This document shows positions 24,959 through 34,176 of a stretch of 50,058 nt of DNA, in pieces. This DNA comes from Clostridia bacterium. Lineage in GTDB: Bacteria > Bacillota > Clostridia > Christensenellales > Aristaeellaceae. The position numbers and the translations under genes are program-made. The stretch is from contig JAFYDF010000144.1 of assembly GCA_017544935.1 (NCBI GenBank), positions 1 through 50,058 on the forward strand. Reading direction: 5' to 3'. The first letter of the stretch is position 1, and each line of letters opens with the position of its first letter. A model generated the notes under the pieces. That model saw only the letters and a program-made list of their open reading frames with translations. It ran no database searches and was not told where the DNA came from.

Positions 24959-27346
24959 ATGTACAAGGTTTTAAAGCGTGACGGCACCGTCGCAGAATTT
25001 GACATCGCCAAAATTTCAAAGGCTATCACCAAGGCGTTCGACGCAGTGGGGATTAATTATCATCCTACTGTTATCGATCTGCTTGCCCTTAAGGTGACCA
25101 GTGATTTTGCTCCTGAAATCAAAAATGATCTTATTTCCGTCGAACAGATCCAGGATAGCGCAGAGCGCGTACTGAGCCAGGCTGGTTATACCGATGTCGC
25201 CAAAGCCTACATTCTTTACCGCAAGCAGCGCGAAAAGGTCCGCAATGTCAAAGCAGCAATGCTCAACTATAAGGACCTTGTGGATAGCTATCTGGACAGC
25301 AGCGACTGGCGTGTCAAGGAAAACAGCACCGTCACCTATTCTGTCGGCGGTCTGATTCTAAGCAACAGCGGCGCCATCACCGCCAACTACTGGCTGAGCG
25401 AGATCTATGACAAGGAGATTGCCGACGCGCACCGCAATGCCGATCTGCATCTTCATGACCTGTCCATGCTGACCGGCTACTGCGCGGGTTGGTCCCTTAA
25501 GCAGCTGATTCAGGAAGGTCTGGGCGGCGTAGGCGGTAAGATCACCAGCAAACCTGCCAAACACCTGACAAGCCTTTGCAACCAGATGGTCAACTTCCTG
25601 GGAATTATGCAGAACGAATGGGCCGGTGCACAAGCGTTCTCCAGTTTTGATACCTACCTTGCACCTTTTGTCAAGGTGGACAATCTTTCTTACTACGATG
25701 TAAAGAAATGCATTGAATCCTTTGTTTTCGGCGTCAATACGCCCTCCCGTTGGGGTACTCAGGCGCCATTCAGCAACATCACGCTGGACTGGACTGTTCC
25801 GAATGACCTCAAGAACCTGCCAGCAATCGTTGGCGGCAAAGAGATGGATTTCACATACGGTGATTGTAAGCCCGAGATGGACATGATCAACAAAGCATTT
25901 ATCGAGATCATGATCGAAGGCGACGCAAACGGCCGTGGCTTCCAGTACCCCATCCCCACCTATTCCATTACCAAGGACTTTGACTGGTCCGAGACCGAGA
26001 ACAACCGTCTGCTGTTTGAAATGACTGCCAAGTACGGCACGCCATATTTCAGCAACTATATCAACAGCGACATGGAACCCAACGATGTGCGCAGCATGTG
26101 CTGCCGCCTGCGTTTGGACCTTCGCGAACTGCGCAAGAAGAGCGGCGGTTTCTTCGGCAGCGGTGAGAGCACTGGTTCTGTCGGCGTTGTAACCATCAAT
26201 ATGCCGCGCCTTGCCTACCTGGCCGAAAATGAGAAAGACTTCTACGAGCGTCTGGATCACATGATGGATCTTGCTGCCCGCTCCCTGAAGATTAAGCGCA
26301 CGGTCATCACTAAGCTGATGAACGAAGGCTTGTATCCTTATACCCGCCGTTACCTGGGCACACTGGAGAACCACTTCAGCACAATCGGCCTGGTCGGCAT
26401 GAACGAAGCCGGTCTCAATGCCAAATGGCTCAGGAAGGACCTTACCAACCCCGAAACGCAGGCATTTGCTCGCGATGTCCTTAACCATATGCGTGAGCGT
26501 TTAAGTGACTATCAGGAGCAGTATGGTGACCTTTACAATCTGGAAGCTACGCCGGCTGAGTCCACCAGCTACCGTTTGGCCAAACATGACGTTGAAATGT
26601 ATCCCGATATTCTGACTGCAAACATGAATGGCACACCATACTATACCAACTCCAGTCATCTGCCTGTAGGTTACACCGAGGATATCTTCAGCGCTCTGGA
26701 TGTTCAAGATGAGCTGCAGACCCTGTATACCAGCGGCACCGTATTCCATGCCTTCCTAGGCGAGAAGCTGCCTGACTGGCGAGCAGCGGCAACACTTGTA
26801 CGCAAGATTGCCGAAAACTATCGCCTGCCTTATTACACCATGAGCCCGACCTATTCCGTCTGCAAAAACCATGGATACATCAGCGGCGAGCATTACTCCT
26901 GCCCGCAGTGCGGCGGAGTCACTGAAGTGTACAGCCGCATTACCGGTTATTACCGTCCCGTACAGAACTGGAATGCCGGTAAATCACAAGAATTCAAAGA
27001 CCGCAAGGTTTACAACATCAACCGTTCGGTTCTGACACATCAGGGACCGCTGGCCGAAGGATGCGTATCCTGTGTGCCGACCCGCATCGATAATCCTGCT
27101 CAGGATCGTCTTCTGCTCTTCACCACCAAAACCTGTCCCAACTGCCGCATGGCCAAAATGATGCTCGAAAAAGCAGGAATCGCTTATGAGAACATCGATG
27201 CCGAAGAGCACGAAGGGCTTACCCGCGAGTATGGTGTCATGCAGGCGCCCACACTTGTCGTACTGCATGACGGTGAAGTTACTCTGGTACCCAATGCCAG
27301 CAATATCAAACAATTCATTGCCGACCATTCTGCTGTAAAGGCATAA
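24959..27346 (+). CDS. nrdD: Class III (anaerobic) ribonucleoside-triphosphate reductase with C-terminal redoxin domain
   Basis: A 795-residue oxygen-sensitive reductase that makes dNTPs. Residues 1-90 are an ATP cone (YKVLKRDGTVAEFDIAKI), the allosteric dATP/ATP switch. The ten-stranded barrel follows, with YCAGWSL and a double cysteine at Cys381-Cys382 (SMCCRLRLD), one of which is the probable thiyl-radical residue. A zinc site (CPQC) is followed by the glycyl-radical loop RITGYYRPVQNWNAG with Gly663 as radical site. Ordinary NrdD ends soon after. Here a CVSC pair (702-705) leads into a thioredoxin/glutaredoxin-like domain with CPNC (726-729) and a QAPTLVV cis-Pro loop. This supports thiol-redoxin rather than formate as reductant. 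A thioredoxin reductase gene starts 4 bases after the stop. Confidence 0.95.
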   Translation: MYKVLKRDGTVAEFDIAKISKAITKAFDAVGINYHPTVIDLLALKVTSDFAPEIKNDLISVEQIQDSAERVLSQAGYTDVAKAYILYRKQREKVRNVKAAMLNYKDLVDSYLDSSDWRVKENSTVTYSVGGLILSNSGAITANYWLSEIYDKEIADAHRNADLHLHDLSMLTGYCAGWSLKQLIQEGLGGVGGKITSKPAKHLTSLCNQMVNFLGIMQNEWAGAQAFSSFDTYLAPFVKVDNLSYYDVKKCIESFVFGVNTPSRWGTQAPFSNITLDWTVPNDLKNLPAIVGGKEMDFTYGDCKPEMDMINKAFIEIMIEGDANGRGFQYPIPTYSITKDFDWSETENNRLLFEMTAKYGTPYFSNYINSDMEPNDVRSMCCRLRLDLRELRKKSGGFFGSGESTGSVGVVTINMPRLAYLAENEKDFYERLDHMMDLAARSLKIKRTVITKLMNEGLYPYTRRYLGTLENHFSTIGLVGMNEAGLNAKWLRKDLTNPETQAFARDVLNHMRERLSDYQEQYGDLYNLEATPAESTSYRLAKHDVEMYPDILTANMNGTPYYTNSSHLPVGYTEDIFSALDVQDELQTLYTSGTVFHAFLGEKLPDWRAAATLVRKIAENYRLPYYTMSPTYSVCKNHGYISGEHYSCPQCGGVTEVYSRITGYYRPVQNWNAGKSQEFKDRKVYNINRSVLTHQGPLAEGCVSCVPTRIDNPAQDRLLLFTTKTCPNCRMAKMMLEKAGIAYENIDAEEHEGLTREYGVMQAPTLVVLHDGEVTLVPNASNIKQFIADHSAVKA

Positions 27347-27350
27347 TCTC

Positions 27351-28259
27351 ATGACAGATCTGATCATTATTGGCGGCGGTATGGCCGGTCTGACTGCCGC
27401 AGTATACTCCCTCCGTGCAGGAAAAAGCGTACTCGTTATTGAAAAATCCGCTTTCGGCGGCCAGATTACTTCTTCTCCCCGGGTAGATAACTATCCGGGG
27501 TTGCCTGCTATCTCGGGAAACGCGCTGGCCGATGCGCTGCTCGGGCAAGCACTTGACCTCAGCTGTGAAGTCGAATTAGAAGAAGTCAGTGCTGTACATC
27601 CTGTAGAAAACGGTTTCACAGTGTGTGCGGGCAGCAACGAGTTTAAAGCACGAGCAATTATCGTAGCCACCGGTGCACGTCCGCGTCCACTTGGGCTTCC
27701 CGGGGAAGAAAAGCTGATCGGCCGCGGTATATCTTATTGTGCACTCTGTGACGGTGCATTTCATAAGGGTCAGAATGTTGCTGTAGTGGGTGGTGGAAAT
27801 ACTGCTGCTCAAGCAGCTGTCTTCCTATCGGACATCTGCAGCCACGTAACTGTCCTGCAAGATCTGGATCATTTTACATGCGACCAGCGTGATTACGAAG
27901 CCATGCGCAGCCGTGAAAACATCTCTTTTCAGACAAGCACACGCATCTCCGCTCTGGAAGGCGATGACCATCTGACCGGTCTGAAACTGCTGGCAGCAGA
28001 CGGGGCCTCAAGTGAGTTGCCTGTACAAGGACTCTTTGTTTCCATCGGCCGCATTCCGGATACTGAAGCCTTTGCCGATCTTTTATCCATGGATAAGAGC
28101 GGATTTCTGCTGACAGACGATGGTCTCGGTGCTGGTATGAATGGCATCTGGGCCGCAGGTGACTGTCGGCGCAAAGCGGTCCGACAGCTAACGACAGCAG
28201 CCGCTGACGGTACTATTGCTGCCGTGAACGCATGTCGTTTTCTCGATGAAGGAAAATAG
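27351..28259 (+). CDS. trxB: Thioredoxin reductase-like FAD-dependent oxidoreductase
   Basis: A 302-residue low-molecular-weight thioredoxin reductase. The FAD fingerprint is GGGMAGLTAAVYSLRAG near the N-terminus. The NADPH fold is VAVVGGGNTAAQAAVFL, directly preceded by the redox-active pair CALC (Cys130 and Cys133). GIWAAGDCR is the C-terminal FAD-binding motif. The nicotinamide-domain region has HFTCDQR where canonical enzymes have an Arg-rich NADPH 2'-phosphate motif (HRRxxxRA), so NADPH preference is uncertain. It lies 4 bases after nrdD and 2 bases before the sulfatase gene. The likely partner is the redoxin domain fused to NrdD, which it would keep reduced; this is inference from operon structure. 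Confidence 0.9.
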   Translation: MTDLIIIGGGMAGLTAAVYSLRAGKSVLVIEKSAFGGQITSSPRVDNYPGLPAISGNALADALLGQALDLSCEVELEEVSAVHPVENGFTVCAGSNEFKARAIIVATGARPRPLGLPGEEKLIGRGISYCALCDGAFHKGQNVAVVGGGNTAAQAAVFLSDICSHVTVLQDLDHFTCDQRDYEAMRSRENISFQTSTRISALEGDDHLTGLKLLAADGASSELPVQGLFVSIGRIPDTEAFADLLSMDKSGFLLTDDGLGAGMNGIWAAGDCRRKAVRQLTTAAADGTIAAVNACRFLDEGK

Positions 28260-28261
28260 GC

Positions 28262-29668
28262 ATGAGTAAGCCCAACATCCTTTTTATTATGGCTGACCAG
28301 TTCCGTGCGGATGCCCTGCACTGCAACGGTGGCCCTGGTCTTACGCCTAATCTGGATGCACTGGCTTCTGAAGGTGTGCTGTTTACGAACTGCTATACTG
28401 CAGCTCCCCTGTGTGTTCCTGCGCGCATCAGTCTGTTCACCGGCAAGTATCCGCATACTACAACCGCATGGGATAATTCCGTGTACGTACTTGATCCCGA
28501 TACTGACCTGTGGACAAAGGAGATCCGCAACCAGGACTATGAAACTGCCGTTATAGGCAAACTGCATCTGCATGCCGACCGCGGGAACATGATAGGGATG
28601 GAGTCCTATGTGAACGGTTACGGCTTCAATTTTGTCAATGAAATCTCCGGACCTCATGCTCAATGCAAAACGCGCACATACATGGGAGAAGAATGGAAAG
28701 CTAAGGGACTTTTTGATATCTACTGCGATGACATGGCTGCTCGCGGAAAGACCCCGTTCGCCAAACCCTCTCCCCTGCCATTGGAAGACTATTATGATAC
28801 CTATGTTGGCCGTCACGGAACAGAATGGTTGAAAAACTATAACGGGAATAAGCCATGGTTCTGTCATGTGTCATTCGGCGGCCCGCATGAGCCATGGGAT
28901 GCGCCTGAACCCTATGCGAGCATGTATAAGCCCGAAGACATGCCCCCTGCAATACCTGATGTGCATGAGCACGGGGAACGCCCACGCGGTGAATATGATA
29001 AGCGTTATGCTATGCCTCAGATTCACTGCTCCGCTGAGCAGGCAAAAGGAATCCGTGCAAATTATGCCGGCAGCGTTACATTGATCGACGAATGGATTGG
29101 GACACTAATCAATACTGTCAAAGCACGCGGTGAGTGGGAGAATACAATCGTACTGTTTACCTCCGATCACGGTGAACTGAACGGAGATCATGGATTTGTA
29201 AACAAACGGAATTTCTTCCGCAGTGCTGTCAATATCCCGCTTATTATCCGCACACCCGAGACTGCTCGTGGCGGCGGCCGTGTCAGTGATGCGCTGGTCA
29301 GCCTGATTGATGTCGGCCCTACACTGGCTGAATATGCCGGCAAGGTTCTTGAGTATACACAGTTTGGCCGTTCACTTTGTCCGCTGCTTGCAGGAAAAAC
29401 CAGCATGCACCGCGAGCAGGTCCTCTCTGAGCTGAGCGGAGAAAGAATGATTGCCGATCATGAATGGAAAGCTGTGTTCAACCGTCACGGCGAGCTTTAT
29501 CTGCTCTTCCATCTGACCGAAGACCCTGATGAGGTCGAAAACCTGGCTGTCGATCCCGCATATCGTAAGATTGCACGTGAAATGGAGCACCGGCTCTTTA
29601 TCGAGAATGCTCAGAGTGAATGCTATAAGCCCTCTCTGACACAGACACGTGTGGAATCTTTCGACTGA
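28262..29668 (+). CDS. Type I sulfatase (Cys-type, formylglycine-dependent)
   Basis: A 468-residue cytoplasmic sulfatase of the alkaline-phosphatase superfamily. The opening NILFIMADQFRADAL supplies the metal Asp (Asp12). The formylglycine signature is CVPARISLFTG, with Cys51 as the residue converted by an anaerobic sulfatase-maturing enzyme (not in this window). FTSDHGELNGDHG holds the other Asp-His calcium ligands and the following Lys (NKRNFF) is the usual substrate-binding residue. There is no signal peptide, so it acts on imported sulfated compounds, perhaps choline sulfate or small sulfated glycans. The ATG is 2 bases after the trxB stop, so it is cotranscribed with ribonucleotide reductase, an unexpected pairing. 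A strong stem-loop follows. Confidence 0.9.
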   Translation: MSKPNILFIMADQFRADALHCNGGPGLTPNLDALASEGVLFTNCYTAAPLCVPARISLFTGKYPHTTTAWDNSVYVLDPDTDLWTKEIRNQDYETAVIGKLHLHADRGNMIGMESYVNGYGFNFVNEISGPHAQCKTRTYMGEEWKAKGLFDIYCDDMAARGKTPFAKPSPLPLEDYYDTYVGRHGTEWLKNYNGNKPWFCHVSFGGPHEPWDAPEPYASMYKPEDMPPAIPDVHEHGERPRGEYDKRYAMPQIHCSAEQAKGIRANYAGSVTLIDEWIGTLINTVKARGEWENTIVLFTSDHGELNGDHGFVNKRNFFRSAVNIPLIIRTPETARGGGRVSDALVSLIDVGPTLAEYAGKVLEYTQFGRSLCPLLAGKTSMHREQVLSELSGERMIADHEWKAVFNRHGELYLLFHLTEDPDEVENLAVDPAYRKIAREMEHRLFIENAQSECYKPSLTQTRVESFD

Positions 29669-29687
29669 TCATTTTTTCTAACGGAAA

Positions 29688-29733
29688 CGCCTGTATGCAA
29701 CGGATGCTGTAAAAGATCCGGTACATACAGGCG
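29688..29733. terminator. Bidirectional terminator between sulfatase and GDPD genes
   Basis: CGCCTGTATG (29688-29697) and CATACAGGCG (29724-29733) form a 10-bp stem, with an inner CGGAT/ATCCG pairing (29701-29705, 29716-29720). It lies 20 bases after the sulfatase stop and between two convergent genes. Confidence 0.7.
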
Positions 29734-29790
29734 CTCTTCTGTATAGCCTAGAAGAATATCTCTGTCAGGTGTTTGCCTCAGAGAAAGCTC

Positions 29791-30669
29791 TCATATGGAT
29801 ACGATGCCTACCAGCCCGTTCTGTACTGGCTGGAAGTTATTGGTAAGGACACAGTCTATGCCCAGTTCGATATATGCACGTGCTTCAGAAGGGTCATCTG
29901 CCCAGAACAAATTACATATCATTCCGTGCTGTTTTGCCTTATCCACCATTGCCTGTGTTGTGAGGCCTTTCCAGAACTGCACACGCTGACATCCATATTC
30001 AATGGCATGGTCAACAATAGAGTAATTGCGATGGCCTTCCAGGCAGCAGCGTGGAATATCGGGAGCCATGCCGCGAGCAGTCAACATTACATCTGCTTCG
30101 CCTGCAATATATACCTTATCTCTGCAGCCATAGATGTCCAGCAGATGCAGGATTCGTCCGAAGTCCCGCTCACTGTAAGGTATAAGCGGTCGGTTTTCAA
30201 TTTCTGGATATACTTCTTCCACTCCGGCAGGCATGGGCGGCATCAGAACGCCACCAAGGCCCAGAGCTTCTTTCGCTGCTTTATTGCGGGCTGTTGCACG
30301 CTCGGACTTTGGATGATTGGATAACATGGATTTAATATGAATATTGATGACTGCATGTCCTCCTACTAAATCCAGTACTTCCTCAAACAATGGTATCCGG
30401 GTACCGACAAACAGCGGAGAAAACCAGCTGCCAGCATCCAGCTGTTTGAGCTCTTTTGTCGTTAGCTCTGTCACAAGTCCGGGACAGCCTGTGGTTCTGC
30501 TCACGTCCGGATCATGGCACACAGCCAGATCACCATCCTTAGTCGGCCACAAATCCAGTTCGATCTCCGGCGCTCCAAGTGCTACTGCCAGTGCAAACGC
30601 AGGCAATGTATTCTCCGGCGCAGCTGTTTTGAACCCTCTGTGTGCACATATGCATGGAAAAGCATTCAT
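29791..30669 (-). CDS. Glycerophosphodiester phosphodiesterase family protein
   Basis: A 292-residue TIM-barrel phosphodiesterase. The family hallmarks are present: AHRGFKTAAPENTLPAF with His10 and Arg11, the metal ligands in EIELDLWPTKDGDLAVCHDPDVSRTT (Glu-x-Asp and His) and a late barrel strand with VQFWKG. These enzymes split glycerophosphodiesters to glycerol 3-phosphate and an alcohol. There is no signal peptide, so it is cytoplasmic. The late segment CNLFWADDPSEARAYIELGIDCVLTNNF is the typical end of the barrel. AAAGGAAG is upstream of the ATG. It is transcribed alone. The exact substrate cannot be read; related bacterial enzymes also act on lysophospholipids. Confidence 0.9.
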   Translation of the reverse strand: MNAFPCICAHRGFKTAAPENTLPAFALAVALGAPEIELDLWPTKDGDLAVCHDPDVSRTTGCPGLVTELTTKELKQLDAGSWFSPLFVGTRIPLFEEVLDLVGGHAVINIHIKSMLSNHPKSERATARNKAAKEALGLGGVLMPPMPAGVEEVYPEIENRPLIPYSERDFGRILHLLDIYGCRDKVYIAGEADVMLTARGMAPDIPRCCLEGHRNYSIVDHAIEYGCQRVQFWKGLTTQAMVDKAKQHGMICNLFWADDPSEARAYIELGIDCVLTNNFQPVQNGLVGIVSI

Positions 30670-30812
30670 TTATTTCGCTTCCTTTCGCATAAAAGGTGAT
30701 ATTGCTATATTTATCCTATCACAAATAAAAAATTGAAACAAGAAGAGCGGTTTCCCCGCCAGTGTTATATAAATAGCTAAATATCCTAAAAAGTAAAAAA
30801 TACGAAAAGCCT

Positions 30813-30841
30813 TTTACACATGACAGATTCCATTATATAAT
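30813..30841 (+). promoter_or_regulatory. Promoter of the TlpA-like gene
   Basis: TTTACA (30813-30818) and TATAAT (30836-30841) are 17 bases apart, about 33 bases upstream of the start codon. AAGGAG (30857-30862) is the ribosome site. The remaining part of the 204-base gap between the divergent genes is AT-rich without other clear features. Confidence 0.65.
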
Positions 30842-30873
30842 ACTGACAAGATCATTAAGGAGACTAGCTTTTT

Positions 30874-32640
30874 ATGAAGATCATTCGCCTGTTTTCCGTT
30901 TTTCTGGTATTCATTTGCCTGTTCTCAGCCGCCTCTGCTGAACAGGGCCCGGTTTCGCACCTGGGTGAAACGCTCTCGGATTTTGAGGTAACGACCATTT
31001 CTGGTGAAGTCTTTCGTCTGTCAGATGTTTTGAAAGAAAAGGAGGCCGTGTTTGTCAATCTATGGGCTACATGGTGCCCGCCCTGTCGTGCTGAGTTTCC
31101 ATATCTTGAAGAAGCCTGGCAGCAATATCAGGATCGGGTCAGTGTTATCGCGCTTTCAGTAGAGCCCAATGACAGCAACGAAAAGCTCTTATCCTTTGCC
31201 GAGGAAAACGGATTAAGTTTTCTTATAGGCAGTGATACAGGCATCGGGTTAGATGCGTTCCTCGGAGTAACCGGTATTCCCACTTCGCTGATTGTAGACC
31301 GCTTTGGCCATATTGCCTGGGTTGGAGTAGGCGCACAAGCCAGCACTTCTGATTTTACTCGTCTGTTCGAGGCTTTCCTTGGCAACGAATACACTGAAAC
31401 CGTAGTTTGGGATCATCTGCCTCCTCGAAAGCCGAGCGTTACTCCGAGCGATGAATCCGAGTTGCAAAAGATTCTTAGTGCAGATGAACGTAGAATCATA
31501 CTGCACAATCCTGCAGACCGCAACTTATGGCCAATGCAACCAATTCAGAACGATAGCCATACCGCTTTGGTATCTACAAATATCGGCATAGATGACAGTA
31601 CCTCTGCTATCTATGCAACTGTCACTGCCAATGCTGGAGATGCGCTGGCTTTCGAATTCCGTACATCCACAGAAGCAGCAATGGATCTTTTTTCCATCGC
31701 TATAGATAATACAGTTGTCAAGCGTTTCGGTGGCGAACATAGTTGGTCGTTCTGGGCGCTACCCATGCCAGAAGGCATTCATGAAATCCAGTTCCGCTAT
31801 GAAAAAGACGGATCAATGCATGAGGGTGAAGATGCCGTATGGCTTGCAAACCTCCGGCTTCTTTCAGGCGATGCTGCATCAGAAGCATTGTCTTCGCTGC
31901 CAAGCTATCCTGTTTCAGATGAATTTGCCGTCCTGATCAAAAATGAGAATGCACGTCCCATTAAATTCACCGGCGCAGGCGCATCACTGATTCCGCAATA
32001 CTTTGGCAAAACGGATAACTGGATCTTATCAGACAGTGAACTCCATGCTGAATTCAGACTTACAGCAGAGATGGACCCCGAAGCTGCGTTCGTATATAAC
32101 TATTACGAAGGAAGCATCCTACCCTTAGTCCTGACTCTCGCACCGGATGCCAGTACGTTTATTGTTTCAACTCTCGCTGATTCATCTGAAATCACCGGAT
32201 ACCCTCAGAACCTGCTACAGTTTTATTCCAGTCGCAATCTGATTGGTTCAGAAGAACCATATTCACTCCTGTATTTTGCAGACGAAAAACAAGCTGACCT
32301 CTTTGTGGAATTAATCAAGAATTCAACCGGTTACTCTCTAGGCTGGGAGTATGACGAGATTACAAGCGTATTTGATAATGCGTCTTCAGCTGATTATACA
32401 CTATATTTCACCAATACCCTCGGTAATCCGATACCGGGAGTTATCGTTACTGTTTGCGATGAAACCAGCTGCCTGCCTATGACTTCAGATGCAGACGGAA
32501 TCATCACATTTACTGCTGCGCCATATCCTTATGACATTCATATCATCCAAATGCCCGCTGGATACACATATGATGATATGCAAAACAGCAAAGCCCCAGA
32601 AGCTGGCGGCATAATGACTTTTATGCTTTCCCAGGACTGA
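30874..32640 (+). CDS. Secreted TlpA-type thiol-disulfide protein with long beta-rich C-terminal extension
   Basis: A 588-residue exported protein. A signal peptide (to about residue 22, LFSAASA) is followed by a TlpA/ResA-type redoxin domain (about 27-170) with VNLWATWCPPCRAEFPYLEEAW, the CPPC active site, and GIPTSLIVDRFG, the cis-Pro loop. Ordinary TlpA proteins end here. This one continues for over 400 residues: a jelly-roll-like region (about 210-330, with GDALAFEFRTSTEAAMDLFSIAID), an undefined beta region, and a final prealbumin/SpaA-like module (LGNPIPGVIVTVCDETSCLPMTSDADGIITFTAAPYPYDI). It has no C-terminal anchor motif. It probably works on or outside the cell surface in disulfide exchange. 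The partner is unknown; no CcdA-like gene is adjacent. Confidence 0.8.
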   Translation: MKIIRLFSVFLVFICLFSAASAEQGPVSHLGETLSDFEVTTISGEVFRLSDVLKEKEAVFVNLWATWCPPCRAEFPYLEEAWQQYQDRVSVIALSVEPNDSNEKLLSFAEENGLSFLIGSDTGIGLDAFLGVTGIPTSLIVDRFGHIAWVGVGAQASTSDFTRLFEAFLGNEYTETVVWDHLPPRKPSVTPSDESELQKILSADERRIILHNPADRNLWPMQPIQNDSHTALVSTNIGIDDSTSAIYATVTANAGDALAFEFRTSTEAAMDLFSIAIDNTVVKRFGGEHSWSFWALPMPEGIHEIQFRYEKDGSMHEGEDAVWLANLRLLSGDAASEALSSLPSYPVSDEFAVLIKNENARPIKFTGAGASLIPQYFGKTDNWILSDSELHAEFRLTAEMDPEAAFVYNYYEGSILPLVLTLAPDASTFIVSTLADSSEITGYPQNLLQFYSSRNLIGSEEPYSLLYFADEKQADLFVELIKNSTGYSLGWEYDEITSVFDNASSADYTLYFTNTLGNPIPGVIVTVCDETSCLPMTSDADGIITFTAAPYPYDIHIIQMPAGYTYDDMQNSKAPEAGGIMTFMLSQD

Positions 32641-32659
32641 CACTCTTGTCCATTTCTCA

Positions 32660-32690
32660 CAGTGCAGGAGAACATCCTGCACTGTTTTAT
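32660..32690 (+). terminator. Intrinsic terminator after the TlpA-like gene
   Basis: CAGTGCAGGA (32660-32669) and TCCTGCACTG (32675-32684) form a 10-bp perfect stem with loop GAACA, followed by TTTTAT. It overlaps the end of the convergent MATE gene and may serve both. Confidence 0.8.
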
Positions 32691-34072
32691 AGGTCGCGCG
32701 TAATATTCTGTAGCCATTTACCCTTTTTATAATGGATAAAATTGAAAGGCATTTTCACGAACTCATCCAGGCACAGAATAAAGTATACTGTCATTTCCGG
32801 TAGTTTGAACACAAATGCACAAAGCAGTCCGATTGGCACAGCATACACCCACATTGAAAAGATATCACAGCGCAAGCCAAAACGAACATCACCGCCCGCA
32901 CGAAAAACCCCGCAGATCAGCATGGTATTGACTGATTGGCCAAGCACATAATAGCTGTTGATATACAGCATAGTATTCAATTCGCTTCGTACAACATCAG
33001 TGACTGTTACATAATAGTGCATAAACTGCAAAATCAGAGGCCGGCACAACAGAATCATTATACCGCCCGCTATGGCAGTCCATACACTAAGCCAAACAAA
33101 GCGTCGTGCACATACACGCGCATATTCCAAGCGGCCTTTTCCCATCATTTGTCCCAGTATGATTGCCGCACTGGAGGAAACACCGAAGCAAACAACCGTC
33201 GCAAGGTTTCTAACTACTGAGGCAACTGAATTAGCAGCCACTATATCACTGCTTAAATGTCCAAGAATAATTGAATACACGCTAAACGCCAGGCCCCAAA
33301 CCAAATCGTTGGCAGCAGCTGGTATAGAGTAACGAGAAAAATCGCGCATCAGTTGCCCTCCGCGGGCAAGAATATCTCTCAAGTGCAAACGAATAACCCG
33401 ACACAGACGTCCGTCAATTTGGCAAACAATAAACTCTAGTAATCTTGTAATCGAGGTAGCTAAGGCTACGCCCACAATGCCAAGTGATGGGAATGGTCCT
33501 AGTCCAAAGATAAAGCAGGCATTTAACAGGACATTCAATATGACTGCGCTGCAATGAACAGCAGCACTGATACGGACTCTGTCTACGCTTCGCATCACAC
33601 TAAGATAGACAGAGCAGAACCCTCCCAGCAAATAAGAAACACTAACTGCTTGCAGATAGCTGCGTCCAGCAGCAATTAGTTCTGGATCGTTTGTGAAAAT
33701 TCGCATCAGCAATGAAGGTACAATAGCAGCAGCTAATGACAAGCATACGGAAAAAATCAGGGTTATGCGTAAAGAGAGACCCATCACACGCTCAACTGCA
33801 CGGCGATCTCCTTTCCCCCAGTATTGAGCCGAAAGAACGGAAGCACCGCTGGATATTCCATAGAGCAGCATCTGCTGCACAAAGGCAATCTGTCCGGCAA
33901 GTGAAGAAGCTGCTAGTGCCGTCTGGCTGACAAAGGAAAGCATGATCACATCGGCAGAACTGACTGCAGCGTCCATGAGGTTCTGCAGTGCAATGGGTGC
34001 GGTTATGGCTACCGCACGTTTATAAAAAGATAATTTCTCCTGTCCGGATTCTGACAAAATTCTGCCCGTCAA
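32687..34072 (-). CDS. MATE-family exporter (second copy)
   Basis: A 461-residue protein with twelve hydrophobic segments in two halves, of the MATE antiporter family. The first half opens with AVAITAPIALQNLMDAAVSSADVIMLSFV and the second with RYSIPAAANDLVWGLAFSVYSIILG, differing strongly from the MATE at 11534-12862, so this is not a recent duplicate. The predicted start is a TTG at 34072, supported by GGGAGG about 8 bases upstream. It is transcribed divergently from the PHP-domain gene and ends at a terminator shared with the TlpA-like gene. The substrate is unknown. Confidence 0.88.
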   Translation of the reverse strand: MTGRILSESGQEKLSFYKRAVAITAPIALQNLMDAAVSSADVIMLSFVSQTALAASSLAGQIAFVQQMLLYGISSGASVLSAQYWGKGDRRAVERVMGLSLRITLIFSVCLSLAAAIVPSLLMRIFTNDPELIAAGRSYLQAVSVSYLLGGFCSVYLSVMRSVDRVRISAAVHCSAVILNVLLNACFIFGLGPFPSLGIVGVALATSITRLLEFIVCQIDGRLCRVIRLHLRDILARGGQLMRDFSRYSIPAAANDLVWGLAFSVYSIILGHLSSDIVAANSVASVVRNLATVVCFGVSSSAAIILGQMMGKGRLEYARVCARRFVWLSVWTAIAGGIMILLCRPLILQFMHYYVTVTDVVRSELNTMLYINSYYVLGQSVNTMLICGVFRAGGDVRFGLRCDIFSMWVYAVPIGLLCAFVFKLPEMTVYFILCLDEFVKMPFNFIHYKKGKWLQNITRDL

Positions 34073-34176
34073 TGCTATTGCCTCCCGTGATACTTACCTT
34101 GTAATTATAGCACGAAAAATTACGGCGATACAATTCCTGTGAGCTCTGAATTCAAGTATATTAGAGGATGTTTATC

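Noticed and set aside
25358..26488. 376-codon open frame on the minus strand inside nrdD
   Set aside because: It lies opposite the conserved catalytic barrel and has no recognisable domain or ribosome site.
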